A DNA stretch of 64,000 nucleotides, taken from assembly GCF_029167625.1 (NCBI RefSeq), contig NZ_CP119145.1, positions 4,216,001 through 4,280,000 of the forward strand. Direction: 5' to 3'. This stretch comes from Streptomyces sp. AM 4-1-1. GTDB lineage: Bacteria > Actinomycetota > Actinomycetes > Streptomycetales > Streptomycetaceae. Shown in pieces: positions 1 to 8,269 of this stretch; the stretch's first letter is position 1; each line of letters opens with the position of its first letter. The position numbers were made by a program, and so were the translations under genes. The notes beneath the pieces were generated by a model. That model was given only the letters and a program-made list of their open reading frames with translations. It had not been told where the DNA came from and ran no database searches.

Positions 1-1040
1 GCGACGCCGAGGTGCTGGGCGTGGCGAAGGAACTGCGAGGCGAACTGGTCGGGACCGGAGTGCTGGAACCTCTGCTCGCGGACCCCGCCGTTTCGGACGT
101 GCTGGTGTCCGCCCCGGACCGGGTCTGGGTGGACCGGGGCGGCGGGCTCGAACTCACCGGGGTGACCTTCCAGGACGCGGCCGCGGTCCGTCGGCTGGCA
201 CAACGGCTCGCGGCGGTGGCCGGGCGGCGGCTCGACGACGCCCACCCCTGGGTGGACGCACGGCTGCCCGATGGGACACGCATGCACGCGGTGCTGCCGC
301 CCGTCTCCGTCGGCTCGACCTGTCTGTCGTTGCGCGTGGTGCGCCCCCAGGCCTTCTCACTGGCGGAGTTGGTTGCGGCGGGGACGATTCCGCCGGGCGG
401 TGAGGAAGTGCTCCGGGCGCTGGTCGAGGCCCGGGTCTCGTACCTGATCAGCGGAGGTACGGGCGCGGGAAAGACGACGCTGCTGTCGAGTCTGCTCGGC
501 GCTGTGGGGGAGCGGGAGCGGATCGTGCTCGCGGAGGACTCCGCGGAGCTGCGGCCCGACCACCCACACGTCGTGAGACTGGAGTCACGACCCGCCAACC
601 AGGAAGGGGCGGGCCGGGTGACTCTCCGGGATCTGGTGCGCCAGGCGCTGCGGATGCGGCCCGACCGGCTGGTGGTCGGGGAGGTCCGGGGTTCGGAGGT
701 CACGGAATTGCTGGCCGCTCTCAATACTGGCCACGAAGGCGGCTGTGGAACGGTCCACGCCAACGCGGCCGAGCACGTACCTGCCCGGCTGGAGGCGCTG
801 GGCACCGCGGCCGGGCTGGATCGGGTGGCGCTGCACAGTCAGTTGGCCGCGGCGCTGTCGGTGGTGGTCCATCTCGTACGGGACAGGGGCGGGCGGCGGC
901 GCATCGCCGAGGTACACGTGCTGGAGCGGGATGCGGCCGGCCTGGTCGTCACGGTTCCGGCGCTGCGGTGGGGGTCCGATGGATTCGTGCGTGAGCGTGG
1001 CTGGGAGCGGCTGCGTTCGTTGCTCGGAGGTCCGAGGTGA
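1..1040 (+). CDS. tadA: TadA/CpaF-type secretion ATPase, 5' end outside the window
   Basis: Hexameric ATPase of the type II/IV secretion superfamily that powers assembly of Flp/Tad pili on the cytoplasmic side of the membrane. The frame is open to the window edge (codons from base 3), so the GTG at 12 need not be the true start. The part seen (about 345 residues) has a Walker A loop (SGGTGAGKTT), an aspartate box (LAEDSAELRP), a Walker B-like segment (RPDRLVVGEVRG) and the histidine box (GGCGTVHAN). The stop overlaps the next start by GTGA, so it is translationally coupled to tadB. A tadZ/CpaE-like gene would be expected upstream. Confidence 0.93.
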   Translation, partial: DAEVLGVAKELRGELVGTGVLEPLLADPAVSDVLVSAPDRVWVDRGGGLELTGVTFQDAAAVRRLAQRLAAVAGRRLDDAHPWVDARLPDGTRMHAVLPPVSVGSTCLSLRVVRPQAFSLAELVAAGTIPPGGEEVLRALVEARVSYLISGGTGAGKTTLLSSLLGAVGERERIVLAEDSAELRPDHPHVVRLESRPANQEGAGRVTLRDLVRQALRMRPDRLVVGEVRGSEVTELLAALNTGHEGGCGTVHANAAEHVPARLEALGTAAGLDRVALHSQLAAALSVVVHLVRDRGGRRRIAEVHVLERDAAGLVVTVPALRWGSDGFVRERGWERLRSLLGGPR

Positions 1041-1942
1041 GCGGCGGTCCGGCGGCCGCGGGGTCGGGGACGGACGTGGGACTGTCGGTGTTGGTGACCG
1101 CTTCCGCGGCGCTGTGCGCGGGGGCAGCGGCTTGGCTGGTGGCCGGACGGGACCGCGGGCTGCGCCGGGCGCGGACGCTGTTTTCGGGGCTCCCGGGCGA
1201 AGCGGCGGAACCGCCACTGTCCGCGGAGCGGGTGCTGCCGGTGTTGAAGCAATGGGCCGGTGGACGCCGGGAATGGCTGTGCCTGCCCATGGCTGTCGTG
1301 TTCGCCGTGTGGGGTCAGTCGTTGTTGCCATTGATCGCGGGAGCCGTAGCGGTGCCGCTGGTCCGGAGATGGCTGCGTCGGCGAAACCTCAAGCGCGAAC
1401 GGGAGCTGCGGGCAGACGAGGTGATGGCCCTGTGCGGCGCGGTGGTCGGGGAGTTGAGGTCCGGACACGAGCCGGGGCAGGCATTGCTGGTCGGTGCGCG
1501 GGAGACCGGCGCGCTCGGCGGTGCGGAGGCAGCGGTGCTGGCGGCGGCGCAGTTCGGCGGAGATGTGCCGTGGGCGCTGCGCCAGGCCGCACGTGAATCG
1601 GGGCTGGAGGGCCTGGCGGGAGTGGCGGCCTGTTGGCGGGTGGCCGTGGACGGTGGTGCGGGTCTCGCTACCGGACTCGACCGTCTTGAGTCCGCGCTTC
1701 GGAAGGAACGGCGTCGGCGTGAGGAGTTGCGCGCCCAGCTCGCGGGAGCCTGGTCGACGGTCGTCGTGTTGGCGTCGCTGCCGGTGGTGGGCCTGTTGTT
1801 GGGCGCCGCGCTGGGGGCCGACCCGTTACGGGTGCTGCTGCACACGCCAGGCGGACTGCTCTGCCTCGCAACGGGGGCCGTGTTGGAGGCCGTGGGTCTC
1901 TTCTGGGCGGCTCGGATCGTCCGGTCAGGGGAGGCGGCGTGA
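1037..1942 (+). CDS. tadB: TadB-like membrane platform protein (T2SSF domain)
   Basis: Inner-membrane platform subunit that works with the TadA ATPase and TadC. The 301-residue protein has an N-terminal hydrophobic helix, a helix near residues 90-110, an arginine-rich cytoplasmic loop (RRWLRRRNLKRERELRADE), the T2SSF domain containing LCGAVVGELRSG and EPGQALL, and two C-terminal helices. The GTG start overlaps the tadA stop by 4 bases and the stop overlaps the tadC start by 4 bases. Confidence 0.85.
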   Translation: MSGGPAAAGSGTDVGLSVLVTASAALCAGAAAWLVAGRDRGLRRARTLFSGLPGEAAEPPLSAERVLPVLKQWAGGRREWLCLPMAVVFAVWGQSLLPLIAGAVAVPLVRRWLRRRNLKRERELRADEVMALCGAVVGELRSGHEPGQALLVGARETGALGGAEAAVLAAAQFGGDVPWALRQAARESGLEGLAGVAACWRVAVDGGAGLATGLDRLESALRKERRRREELRAQLAGAWSTVVVLASLPVVGLLLGAALGADPLRVLLHTPGGLLCLATGAVLEAVGLFWAARIVRSGEAA

Positions 1943-2964
1943 GCGCGGTGAGCGAAGTGGTGGGGAGGGTTGACCTCTTTGGTTCAGCGGGGTGCGCCGG
2001 TTGGGCCGGTTGGCGCGGTTGGGATGGTCAAGGGGGCTCGACCGGCCCGTTCGGTTCGGTGGCTTACGCCGGGTCAGTCGAAGCGGTCGGGGCAGCTGGG
2101 CCTGTCTCGCCACCGGGGTACGTCGGCTCGGTCGGAATGAGTGGTGCGATTGGCATGGGTGGTGCGGTCGACCGGGTCAGCTCGGTCGGGGAATTCGTCC
2201 ACGAACTGGCGATGGTGGCCGCTCTGGGCGCGGTGATGTGGCTGGTCGCGCTGTCGGTCCGCCACAGACAGGCACGGGTGAACCGCCGACGAGGCGCGTC
2301 GGTGTTGGGAGTTGACCAGGAGAAGCCGCCGCGGCGGTGGCTGAAGTGGTGCGGTCCGGCGAAGGAATGGTCGGCGCCGGTGGCCGGGGCAGTGACCGGC
2401 TGGATTCTTGCCGGGGGCGTTGTGGGTGGTGCGGTCGGGGCGGCGGGGGGATATGCCGTACGGCGGTGGCGGGCCGGGCGGGGGAGGCGTGATCCGGGGG
2501 CCTCGGTGCCCGAGGCGGCTGCTGTGGCACGTCAACTGCCTTTGCTGGCAGATCTCCTGGCCGCATGTGTATCTGCCGGAGCCGGGCCGCGGGAGGCGGC
2601 GGAAGCGGTGGGGGAGGCGTTGGGTGGTCCGGCCGGTGAGCGGCTGGCACGCACAGCCGCGGAGATCCGGCTCGGTGGTGAACCCGCCGACGCGTGGGCG
2701 CGGTTCGGGGAGATACCGGGCGCCGCGGCACTCGCTCGGTGCCTGTATCGAGCCGGAGCGTCCGGTGCCCCGGCAGCGGAGCCCGTCTCGCGTCTGGCCG
2801 ACGGAATACGGGCCGAGCGCGCCGACGCGGCCTTGGCGCGCGCTCAGCGGGCCGGGGTGCTGATCACAGCCCCCGTCGGGCTCTGCTTCCTGCCCGCCTT
2901 CCTGGCGGTCGGCGTGGCACCCGTGGTCATCGGCCTGGCGACCGGCCTGCTGCACGGCGCCTGA
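1939..2964 (+). CDS. tadC: TadC-like membrane platform protein with an unusual glycine-rich N-terminus
   Basis: Second T2SSF platform protein of the Tad machine. The recognisable part starts near residue 80 with a hydrophobic helix, then a basic loop, a second helix near 150, the T2SSF domain (LLADLLAACVSAGAGPREA) and a C-terminal helix pair ending in ATGLLHGA. Residues 1-75 are a glycine/serine/valine low-complexity stretch with repeated GSVG/GAVG units and no recognisable domain. The GTG at 1939 overlaps tadB by 4 bases and favours the long form; an ATG at 2139-2144 would give a more normal length. I keep the coupled start but am unsure of it. Confidence 0.75.
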   Translation: MSAVSEVVGRVDLFGSAGCAGWAGWRGWDGQGGSTGPFGSVAYAGSVEAVGAAGPVSPPGYVGSVGMSGAIGMGGAVDRVSSVGEFVHELAMVAALGAVMWLVALSVRHRQARVNRRRGASVLGVDQEKPPRRWLKWCGPAKEWSAPVAGAVTGWILAGGVVGGAVGAAGGYAVRRWRAGRGRRDPGASVPEAAAVARQLPLLADLLAACVSAGAGPREAAEAVGEALGGPAGERLARTAAEIRLGGEPADAWARFGEIPGAAALARCLYRAGASGAPAAEPVSRLADGIRAERADAALARAQRAGVLITAPVGLCFLPAFLAVGVAPVVIGLATGLLHGA

Positions 2965-3020
2965 CAGAACACACGACACCTGCCAGAACAAGGCCTTCTC
3001 ACTCATCAGGTGTTCATCCG

Positions 3021-3257
3021 ATGTATCTCACGAGTTCGGGGATCGACATGCGACAGAAGATCAAGAAGCGGTTGCGGTGGATGGTGCGCCGGGTCCGACA
3101 AGGGGGGACGGATGACGGAATGACCACGTCCGAATACGCGGTCGGGACCATCGCGGCCTGCGCATTCGCCGCGGTGCTCTACAAGGTGGTCACGAGTGCC
3201 CCTGTCCTGGAGGCACTTCAGGGACTGCTGAAGAACGCGCTCGATGCGAAGTTCTGA
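3021..3257 (+). CDS. Small Flp pilin-like protein (DUF4244 type)
   Basis: A 78-residue protein that is probably the major pilin of the Tad system. It has a long basic leader (KKRLRWMVRRVRQ), then a glycine followed by MTTSEYAVG, which fits the prepilin-peptidase pattern of glycine at the cut site and glutamate at position +5, then one hydrophobic helix (about residues 47-64). This is the class III (Flp) prepilin layout and corresponds by position to Rv3656c of mycobacteria. The ATG at 3021 is the first usable start after the 56-base gap from tadC. Its last 14 bases overlap the next gene. Confidence 0.8.
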   Translation: MYLTSSGIDMRQKIKKRLRWMVRRVRQGGTDDGMTTSEYAVGTIAACAFAAVLYKVVTSAPVLEALQGLLKNALDAKF

Positions 3258-3663
3258 GCTGGGCGCCGGCCGGCCCCTCCCGGGTGGCGCACGCGCACTC
3301 CGCGGTGGGTGCGGGCACGGCGATCGGGGTGCGGTGACGGCGGAGGCGGCCATGGTGATTCCGGTGTTGGTGGCGTTCGCGCTGGCTCTGGTCTGGGCAC
3401 TGGTCGCCGCCTCCGCACAGATCCGCTGCGTCGACGCGGCGCGTGCCGGGGCCCGGGCGGCGGCCCGCTCCGAACCGGAGGCGGGAGTCCTGGCCGCCGC
3501 CCGCGAGGCGGCGCCCGGCGGGGCTCGGGTCGTCCTGGAGCGAGCCGGCGAACTGTGGCGGGTACGGGTAGTGGCACCGATACCGGGACTGGGCCCGCTG
3601 GCCATGACGCTGAGCGCGGAAGCGGCGGCGTTGGCCGAGGACACGGTGGGGGTGGAGTCATGA
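3244..3663 (+). CDS. tadE: TadE-like minor pilin
   Basis: 139-residue membrane-anchored pseudopilin. After a short basic N-terminus comes DRGAVTAEAAMVIPVLV, the classic TadE segment with a glutamate inside the start of the hydrophobic helix, then an alanine-rich extracellular part (RAGARAAARSEP). The start is inside the end of the preceding pilin gene and the stop overlaps the following ATG by 4 bases, so all six tad genes look like one coupled operon. Confidence 0.85.
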   Translation: MRSSELGAGRPLPGGARALRGGCGHGDRGAVTAEAAMVIPVLVAFALALVWALVAASAQIRCVDAARAGARAAARSEPEAGVLAAAREAAPGGARVVLERAGELWRVRVVAPIPGLGPLAMTLSAEAAALAEDTVGVES

Positions 3664-4328
3664 CGGAAGCGGGCGGACGCGCCTCCGCGCCGCGCAGGGT
3701 CGTCCCAAGGTCGTTGGCTCTGCCGCGATCCGGACCGACTGCCCCGCGCCGATCTGTTCGGTGGGCCGTCCTGCGGTGGACGTGGAAGCGTGCGAAGAGG
3801 TATCAGGGCCGCGAGGACCAGGGACTGGCAACGGTGTGGGTGGCGGTGACCGCGACCACGTTGTGTGCCGTGTTCGGGGCCGTCCTCGCACTGGGACAGG
3901 TGATCGCCGTTCGTCATCGGGCCGGTGCGGCGGCGGATCTCGCGGCTCTGGCCGCCGCCGACCGCGCCCTGCGGGGCCCGGAGGAGGCGTGCCGGGCGGC
4001 ACGGCGGGTGGCACGTGCGCAGGGAGCGGAGTTGGTGCGCTGCGCGGTCCGCGGGGAGATCGCCGATGTGACGGCTGGGGCGGGCTTCGGCCCGTACGTC
4101 CCCCGGGTCAGGTCCCGGGCCGGTCCGGCGGTTGATCCGACGGCTGCTTCCGGGACGGCCGGAGTTCTGGAGCGGACGTGGGGGGCATCACCCGGGAGCC
4201 CTCCGTCGACAACGGTGACAGTGGTGGGACGGGGATCTGCGGGGTGTCTGTCGCTTCCACCACTTCACCCGCTTCCACGACTTCACCCGCCGCCGCCACC
4301 TCTTCCGGGTCCTCGGGAGCTGCCCTGA
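3660..4328 (+). CDS. TadG/Rv3654c-like secreted pilus-associated protein
   Basis: 222-residue protein with a basic cytoplasmic N-terminus, then the segment DQGLATVWVAVTAT followed by one transmembrane helix and AAADLAALAAADRAL, the pattern of Rv3654c-family TadE/TadG-like proteins. The ATG overlaps the tadE stop. The conserved part ends near residue 140 (about base 4080). The rest is proline/serine-rich and overlaps the convergent helicase gene by 221 bases, so a shorter functional protein with a run-on tail is likely. It closes the tad operon. Confidence 0.75.
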   Translation: MTEAGGRASAPRRVVPRSLALPRSGPTAPRRSVRWAVLRWTWKRAKRYQGREDQGLATVWVAVTATTLCAVFGAVLALGQVIAVRHRAGAAADLAALAAADRALRGPEEACRAARRVARAQGAELVRCAVRGEIADVTAGAGFGPYVPRVRSRAGPAVDPTAASGTAGVLERTWGASPGSPPSTTVTVVGRGSAGCLSLPPLHPLPRLHPPPPPLPGPRELP

Positions 4329-6678
4329 GGAGTTCGGCGAGGAGGCGCACCGCGCCTCGTTTGTGCAGGGGTTCGTTGCCGTTGCCGCATTTGGGGGACT
4401 GGATGCATGACGGGCAGCCGGCCTCGCACTCGCAGGAGGCGATGGCCTGGCGAGTGGCGGTGAGCCAGGAGCGGGCAGTGCGGAAGGCACGTTCGGCGAA
4501 CCCGGCGCCCCCCGGATGGCCGTCGTACACGAAGACGGTCGGCAGGAGGGTGTCCGGGTGGAGCGGCACGGAGACTCCACCGATGTCCCAACGGTCGCAG
4601 GTGGCGAAGAGGGGCAGCATGCCGATCGACGCGTGTTCGGCGGCATGCAGGGCGCCGCCGAGGATTTCCGGATTGACGCGAGCCGCGTCGAGTTGGTCCT
4701 CGGTGACCGTCCACCACACGGCGCGGGTGCGCAGAACACGGGGCGGCAGGTCGAGCTTGGTCTCGCCGAGCACCTCACCGGTGATGAGTTTGCGACGGAG
4801 AAAGGAGACGACCTGGTTGGTGACTTCCACGGAGCCGTAGCAGAGGCGCCCCTGCCCCCACGGAACCTCCGTATCGGTCTCCAGGACGGCGATGGCCGTG
4901 GTGTCGCGTGCGGTGGTGGAGTAGGGCGGGTTCGCCTCCTCGACCAGGGCGACCGAGTCCGCCAGGTCCAGCCGCCGGACCAGGTAGGTGCTGCCCTGGT
5001 GGAGGTGGACGGCGCCCTCGTGGACGGCGCTGTGCGCTGCGGACTCGTCGACCGTCCCCAACAGGCGGCCGGTGCCCTCCTCGACGATCTGGATCGGGCT
5101 GCCACCCTCGCCACGGATGTCGGTCAGGTCGGCGGCCCGTTCGCGACGGGTCCAGTGCCAGCCCGACACCCGTTTGCGGAGCAGCTTCGCGGCCTCCAGC
5201 TGCGGCAGCAGATCGGGCACCGCGGGCCCGAAGAGTTCGATGTCCGACTCGGTGAGCGGCAGCTCGGCGGCGGCGGCGCACAGATGGGGGGCGAGTACGT
5301 ATGGATTGTCCGGGTCGAGGACGGTCGACTCGACGGGCTGCTGGAAGAGGGCTTCGGGATGGTGGACGAGGAAGGTGTCCAGCGGGTCGTCGCGCGCGAC
5401 CAGGATGGCCAGGGCGCCCTGACCGGAGCGTCCTGCGCGGCCCGCCTGCTGCCACAGCGAGGCTCGGGTGCCGGGATATCCGGCGATGACGACGGCGTCG
5501 AGGCCCGACACGTCGATGCCGAGTTCGAGGGCTGTCGTGGCGGCGAGGCCGAGCAGTTCGCCGGAGTGCAGGGCTCGCTCCAGGGCCCGCCGCTCCTCGG
5601 GGAGATAGCCGCCGCGATAGGCGGCGACCCGCCTCGGGAGCGAGCGGTCCACCTCGGCCAGGCGCTCCTTGGCGATGACGGAGATCAGTTCGGCGCCACG
5701 CCGGGACCGTACGAAGGCGACCGAACGGATGCCCTGAATCGTGAGGTCGGTGAGGAGGTCGGCCGTCTCGGCCGTGGCGGTACGGCGCACGGGCGCGCCC
5801 TTCTCCCCGTGCAGTTCGGTCAGCGGCGGCTCCCACAGGGCGAAGACCACCTCGCCACGCGGTGAGGCGTCGTCGGCCACCTCCTGGACGGGCAGGCCGG
5901 TGAGCCGCCCGGCGGAGATCGCAGGATCGGCGGAGGTGGCGGAGGCGAGGAGGAAGACGGGATGCGACCCGTAACGGGCACACAGACGGCGGAGCCGGCG
6001 CAGTACCTGGGCGACGTGGGAGCCGAAGACGCCCCGATAGGTGTGGCACTCGTCGATGACGACATAACGCAGTGCCCGCAGGAAGGAGGCCCAGCGGGGA
6101 TGGGAGGGAAGTATGCCGCGGTGCAGCATGTCGGGGTTGGTGAGGACGTAGTTGGCGTACTGGCGTACCCATTCGCGTTCTTCGACGGGGGTGTCGCCGT
6201 CGTGGACCGCGGGCCGGACGGCGTTGCCGAGGGGGGCCGCCAGGGCCTTCACCGCCCGCCTCTGGTCGGCGGCGAGAGCCTTGGTGGGAGCGAGGTACAG
6301 GGCGGTCGTGCCACGGCCGTTGGGGGCCTCCGAGCCGTCCAGAAGGGCGGACAGGACCGGAGCGAGGTAGGCGAGCGACTTGCCGGAGGCGGTGCCCGTG
6401 GCGATCACCACGGACTCACCGTCCAGGGCGTGCTCGGCAGCCGCCGCCTGATGGGCCCAAGGATGATCGATTCCGGCCCTCCCGATGGCCGTGATCACCT
6501 CCGGGCGGATACGATCGGGCCAGATGGCATGGGTTCCCGTACGCGGGGGCAAGTGCTCCGTATGAGTGATGCGCGCGGCTCGGCCCGCCCCTGCGGCGAG
6601 CCGGTCGAGGATCATGTCGGGAGTGGGACGCATGTCCCCGCTCTCGGGTGGTCGACTGGGGCGGTGATTCTTGGCCAT
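4108..6678 (-). CDS. DEAD/DEAH-box helicase with DUF1998 domain (MrfA/YprA type)
   Basis: Superfamily 2 helicase of the MrfA family (B. subtilis MrfA acts in mitomycin repair; the mycobacterial counterpart is Rv3649). About 856 residues. Visible motifs: Q-motif region (HPWAHQAAAAEHAL), motif I (ATGTASGKSLAYL), motif Ia (LAPTKALAADQ), motif II DECH (VIDECHTYRG), motif III (LLASATSADP), motif VI (QQAGRAGRSGQGA), and a C-terminal DUF1998 region with the four-cysteine cluster CECEAGCPSCIQSPKCGNG. The tail after the cluster is low complexity and overlaps the last tad gene tail to tail. I chose the ATG at 6678; a start at 6732 is possible but would run into the bldG promoter region. Neither start has a good ribosome-binding site. 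Confidence 0.87.
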   Translation of the reverse strand: MAKNHRPSRPPESGDMRPTPDMILDRLAAGAGRAARITHTEHLPPRTGTHAIWPDRIRPEVITAIGRAGIDHPWAHQAAAAEHALDGESVVIATGTASGKSLAYLAPVLSALLDGSEAPNGRGTTALYLAPTKALAADQRRAVKALAAPLGNAVRPAVHDGDTPVEEREWVRQYANYVLTNPDMLHRGILPSHPRWASFLRALRYVVIDECHTYRGVFGSHVAQVLRRLRRLCARYGSHPVFLLASATSADPAISAGRLTGLPVQEVADDASPRGEVVFALWEPPLTELHGEKGAPVRRTATAETADLLTDLTIQGIRSVAFVRSRRGAELISVIAKERLAEVDRSLPRRVAAYRGGYLPEERRALERALHSGELLGLAATTALELGIDVSGLDAVVIAGYPGTRASLWQQAGRAGRSGQGALAILVARDDPLDTFLVHHPEALFQQPVESTVLDPDNPYVLAPHLCAAAAELPLTESDIELFGPAVPDLLPQLEAAKLLRKRVSGWHWTRRERAADLTDIRGEGGSPIQIVEEGTGRLLGTVDESAAHSAVHEGAVHLHQGSTYLVRRLDLADSVALVEEANPPYSTTARDTTAIAVLETDTEVPWGQGRLCYGSVEVTNQVVSFLRRKLITGEVLGETKLDLPPRVLRTRAVWWTVTEDQLDAARVNPEILGGALHAAEHASIGMLPLFATCDRWDIGGVSVPLHPDTLLPTVFVYDGHPGGAGFAERAFRTARSWLTATRQAIASCECEAGCPSCIQSPKCGNGNEPLHKRGAVRLLAELLRAAPEDPEEVAAAGEVVEAGEVVEATDTPQIPVPPLSPLSTEGSRVMPPTSAPELRPSRKQPSDQPPDRPGT

Positions 6679-6689
6679 CGACACCGAGT

Positions 6690-6712
6690 GTGTCACTGGC
6701 GTGACGGACAAT
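6690..6712 (+). promoter_or_regulatory. Candidate damage-type promoter upstream of bldG
   Basis: GTGTCACTG, 8 bases, GACAAT. The layout and sequence match two better copies in this window (11757 and 21204: TTGTCAGTG-N8-CACAAT) and resemble the RecA-independent damage promoter of actinobacteria (TTGTCRGTG-N8-TANNNT). Transcription would start about 120 bases before bldG. The same bases are also an imperfect inverted repeat, so this copy is the weakest of the three. Confidence 0.4.
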
Positions 6713-6836
6713 GCTCCCAAGGCGTCGTGCATGGCTGCTGGTAATGATTGAATGCCATCGCGGCTGGCGATCCCTCCCCTGGCTCCGTCGGGGAGACCGA
6801 GGGGCGACCGCTCGATAGCAAGGTGCTGGAGGATCC

Positions 6837-7190
6837 GTGGACCTGTCCCTGTCGACTCGCAATGTGTCCGGCCCTGGTGGCGACCGTACGGTCGTCGAGG
6901 TCGGTGGCGAGATTGATGTGTATACCGCGCCCAAGCTGCGCGAGCAGTTGGTCGAGTTGGTGAATGACGGCAGCTATCACCTGGTCGTCGATATGGAGGG
7001 AGTCGATTTCCTCGACTCCACCGGACTCGGTGTGCTCGTGGGTGGCTTGAAGCGTGTCCGTGCCCATGAGGGCTCGCTGCGCCTGGTGTGCAACCAGGAG
7101 CGCATCCTCAAGATCTTCCGGATCACGGGTCTGACCAAGGTGTTCCCGATTCACACCACGGTCGACGAGGCCGTGGCGGCCACCGACTGA
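6837..7190 (+). CDS. bldG: Anti-sigma factor antagonist BldG
   Basis: STAS-domain protein needed for aerial development and antibiotic production in Streptomyces; it binds anti-sigma factors when unphosphorylated and is released when phosphorylated on a serine. 117 residues. The phosphorylation site is the serine of [10 protein letters not shown] (Ser61 here). The sequence is recognisably BldG along its whole length ([34 protein letters not shown]), with a few extra residues near position 10 compared with the S. coelicolor protein as I recall it. The GTG start follows a GGAGG motif 4-8 bases upstream. It lies 183 bases before the ATP-binding partner gene. Confidence 0.96.
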   Translation: MDLSLSTRNVSGPGGDRTVVEVGGEIDVYTAPKLREQLVELVNDGSYHLVVDMEGVDFLDSTGLGVLVGGLKRVRAHEGSLRLVCNQERILKIFRITGLTKVFPIHTTVDEAVAATD

Positions 7191-7373
7191 CGGTCGGTGC
7201 AGGTCGGCCGACGGCCGACGGGCAGGCAGCTGATCGTTGGTCGGCTGTCGGCTTTGTCGGTCCCGCGGGTCCTGGTCCGCAGGGTTCCGTCGGCCTCCGG
7301 AAGAAGAGAGCAGGGGAACCGGGCGGCACGCCCGGCCCCCTGAGACGCACGCTCGTACGTCCGAGGGGATCGC

Positions 7374-7856
7374 ATGGCCACCGTTGAACTCCGCTTCAGC
7401 GCTCAGCCCGAGCACGTCAGGACGGCCCGCCTCGTGGCGGCCGCCGTGGCACGCAGGGCAGGGGTGGACGAAGCAGTGCTCGACGAGGTCAGACTCGCGG
7501 TCGGCGAGGCGTGCAGCCGTGCTGTCGGGCTGCATCGCAGCCGTGGCATCTCGGCGCCGGTCACTGTCGTCCTCACCGACGAGGAGAAGTCCTTCTCCAT
7601 CGAGGTCGGGGACGAAGTGCCTGAAATCGGTCATGACGGTCCGGCCCATGCTCGCGCCGGGGCCCCTGAAGCTTCCGCGGCCACGTCCGGCGCGGGGCTC
7701 GACGAACCGGGTCCCGAGGCCGACGCGGACGGCGAGGACGAGATGGGTCTCGCGGTCATCAGCGGACTGGTCGACGACGTGGAGGTCAGATCCAGCGCCG
7801 AAGGCGGCGTGATCCGGATGACCTGGCCGACGCCCCCCGGTGTGGTGCTGTCGTGA
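7374..7856 (+). CDS. Anti-sigma regulatory factor-like ATP-binding protein (bldG operon)
   Basis: 160-residue GHKL-fold protein of the RsbW/SpoIIAB-like class, expected to be a binding partner or kinase for BldG-type antagonists. The N-box is visible as DEVRLAVGEACSRAV, and the C-terminal beta hairpin ends GGVIRMTWP. The middle (about residues 85-125) is an acidic, alanine-rich insert that replaces much of the usual ATP-lid region, so its kinase activity is uncertain. It sits directly downstream of bldG as in other streptomycetes, where the two are co-transcribed. Confidence 0.85.
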   Translation: MATVELRFSAQPEHVRTARLVAAAVARRAGVDEAVLDEVRLAVGEACSRAVGLHRSRGISAPVTVVLTDEEKSFSIEVGDEVPEIGHDGPAHARAGAPEASAATSGAGLDEPGPEADADGEDEMGLAVISGLVDDVEVRSSAEGGVIRMTWPTPPGVVLS

Positions 7857-8058
7857 AGCGGTCGTCACTCCGGTAGGTACCGAGGTACCCGAACGGCGGT
7901 GAGCGGCTGGCCGGACTCGTGTGGCGGCGACAAGCCGGCGACAAGTGCTCTGTGATGCCCGCGCACCCGGACCCCTGGCCCCGCCCTCCCCGTGAAGTCC
8001 GCGCGCCGGGCCGACCTCTCTGGACTGCCGTCCCGGTCTACCGCCCCGGTTGTCTCGT

Positions 8059-8086
8059 GGCCCTGCTGAGCGGGGCCTCTTTTGTT
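8059..8086 (+). terminator. Candidate rho-independent terminator after the bldG operon
   Basis: Inverted repeat GGCCC / GGGCC (8059-8063 and 8073-8077) followed by TCTTTTGTTT. It is one of the few hairpins in the window with a T-rich tail. The next 140 bases are unusually AT-rich (for example around 8150-8230, with TACAAT at 8226-8231) and probably hold the hppA promoter. Confidence 0.5.
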
Positions 8087-8269
8087 TGGCCTGATCAATT
8101 ATCGCGCGCCGATTCTGCCACCTTTTTGGAATGTCCTCCGGCGCATTCGGTGATACTGATCGTTTCATTGGCGGGAAAATCTCAATCGTATTTACCGGGC
8201 ACTGTTTTGATCGGGTTCCGCTCCCTACAATCCGTCCACGACTTGAGCGCTGAGCATCAAGGAGGACGT

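Noticed and set aside
4516..5865. 449-residue plus-strand open frame opposite the helicase
   Set aside because: Complement of clear helicase motifs; glycine/valine/glutamate-rich antisense composition.
6685..6725. Damage promoter for the helicase on the minus strand
   Set aside because: The minus strand reads TTGTCCGTC with no suitable -10 at the right distance; the plus-strand reading toward bldG fits better.
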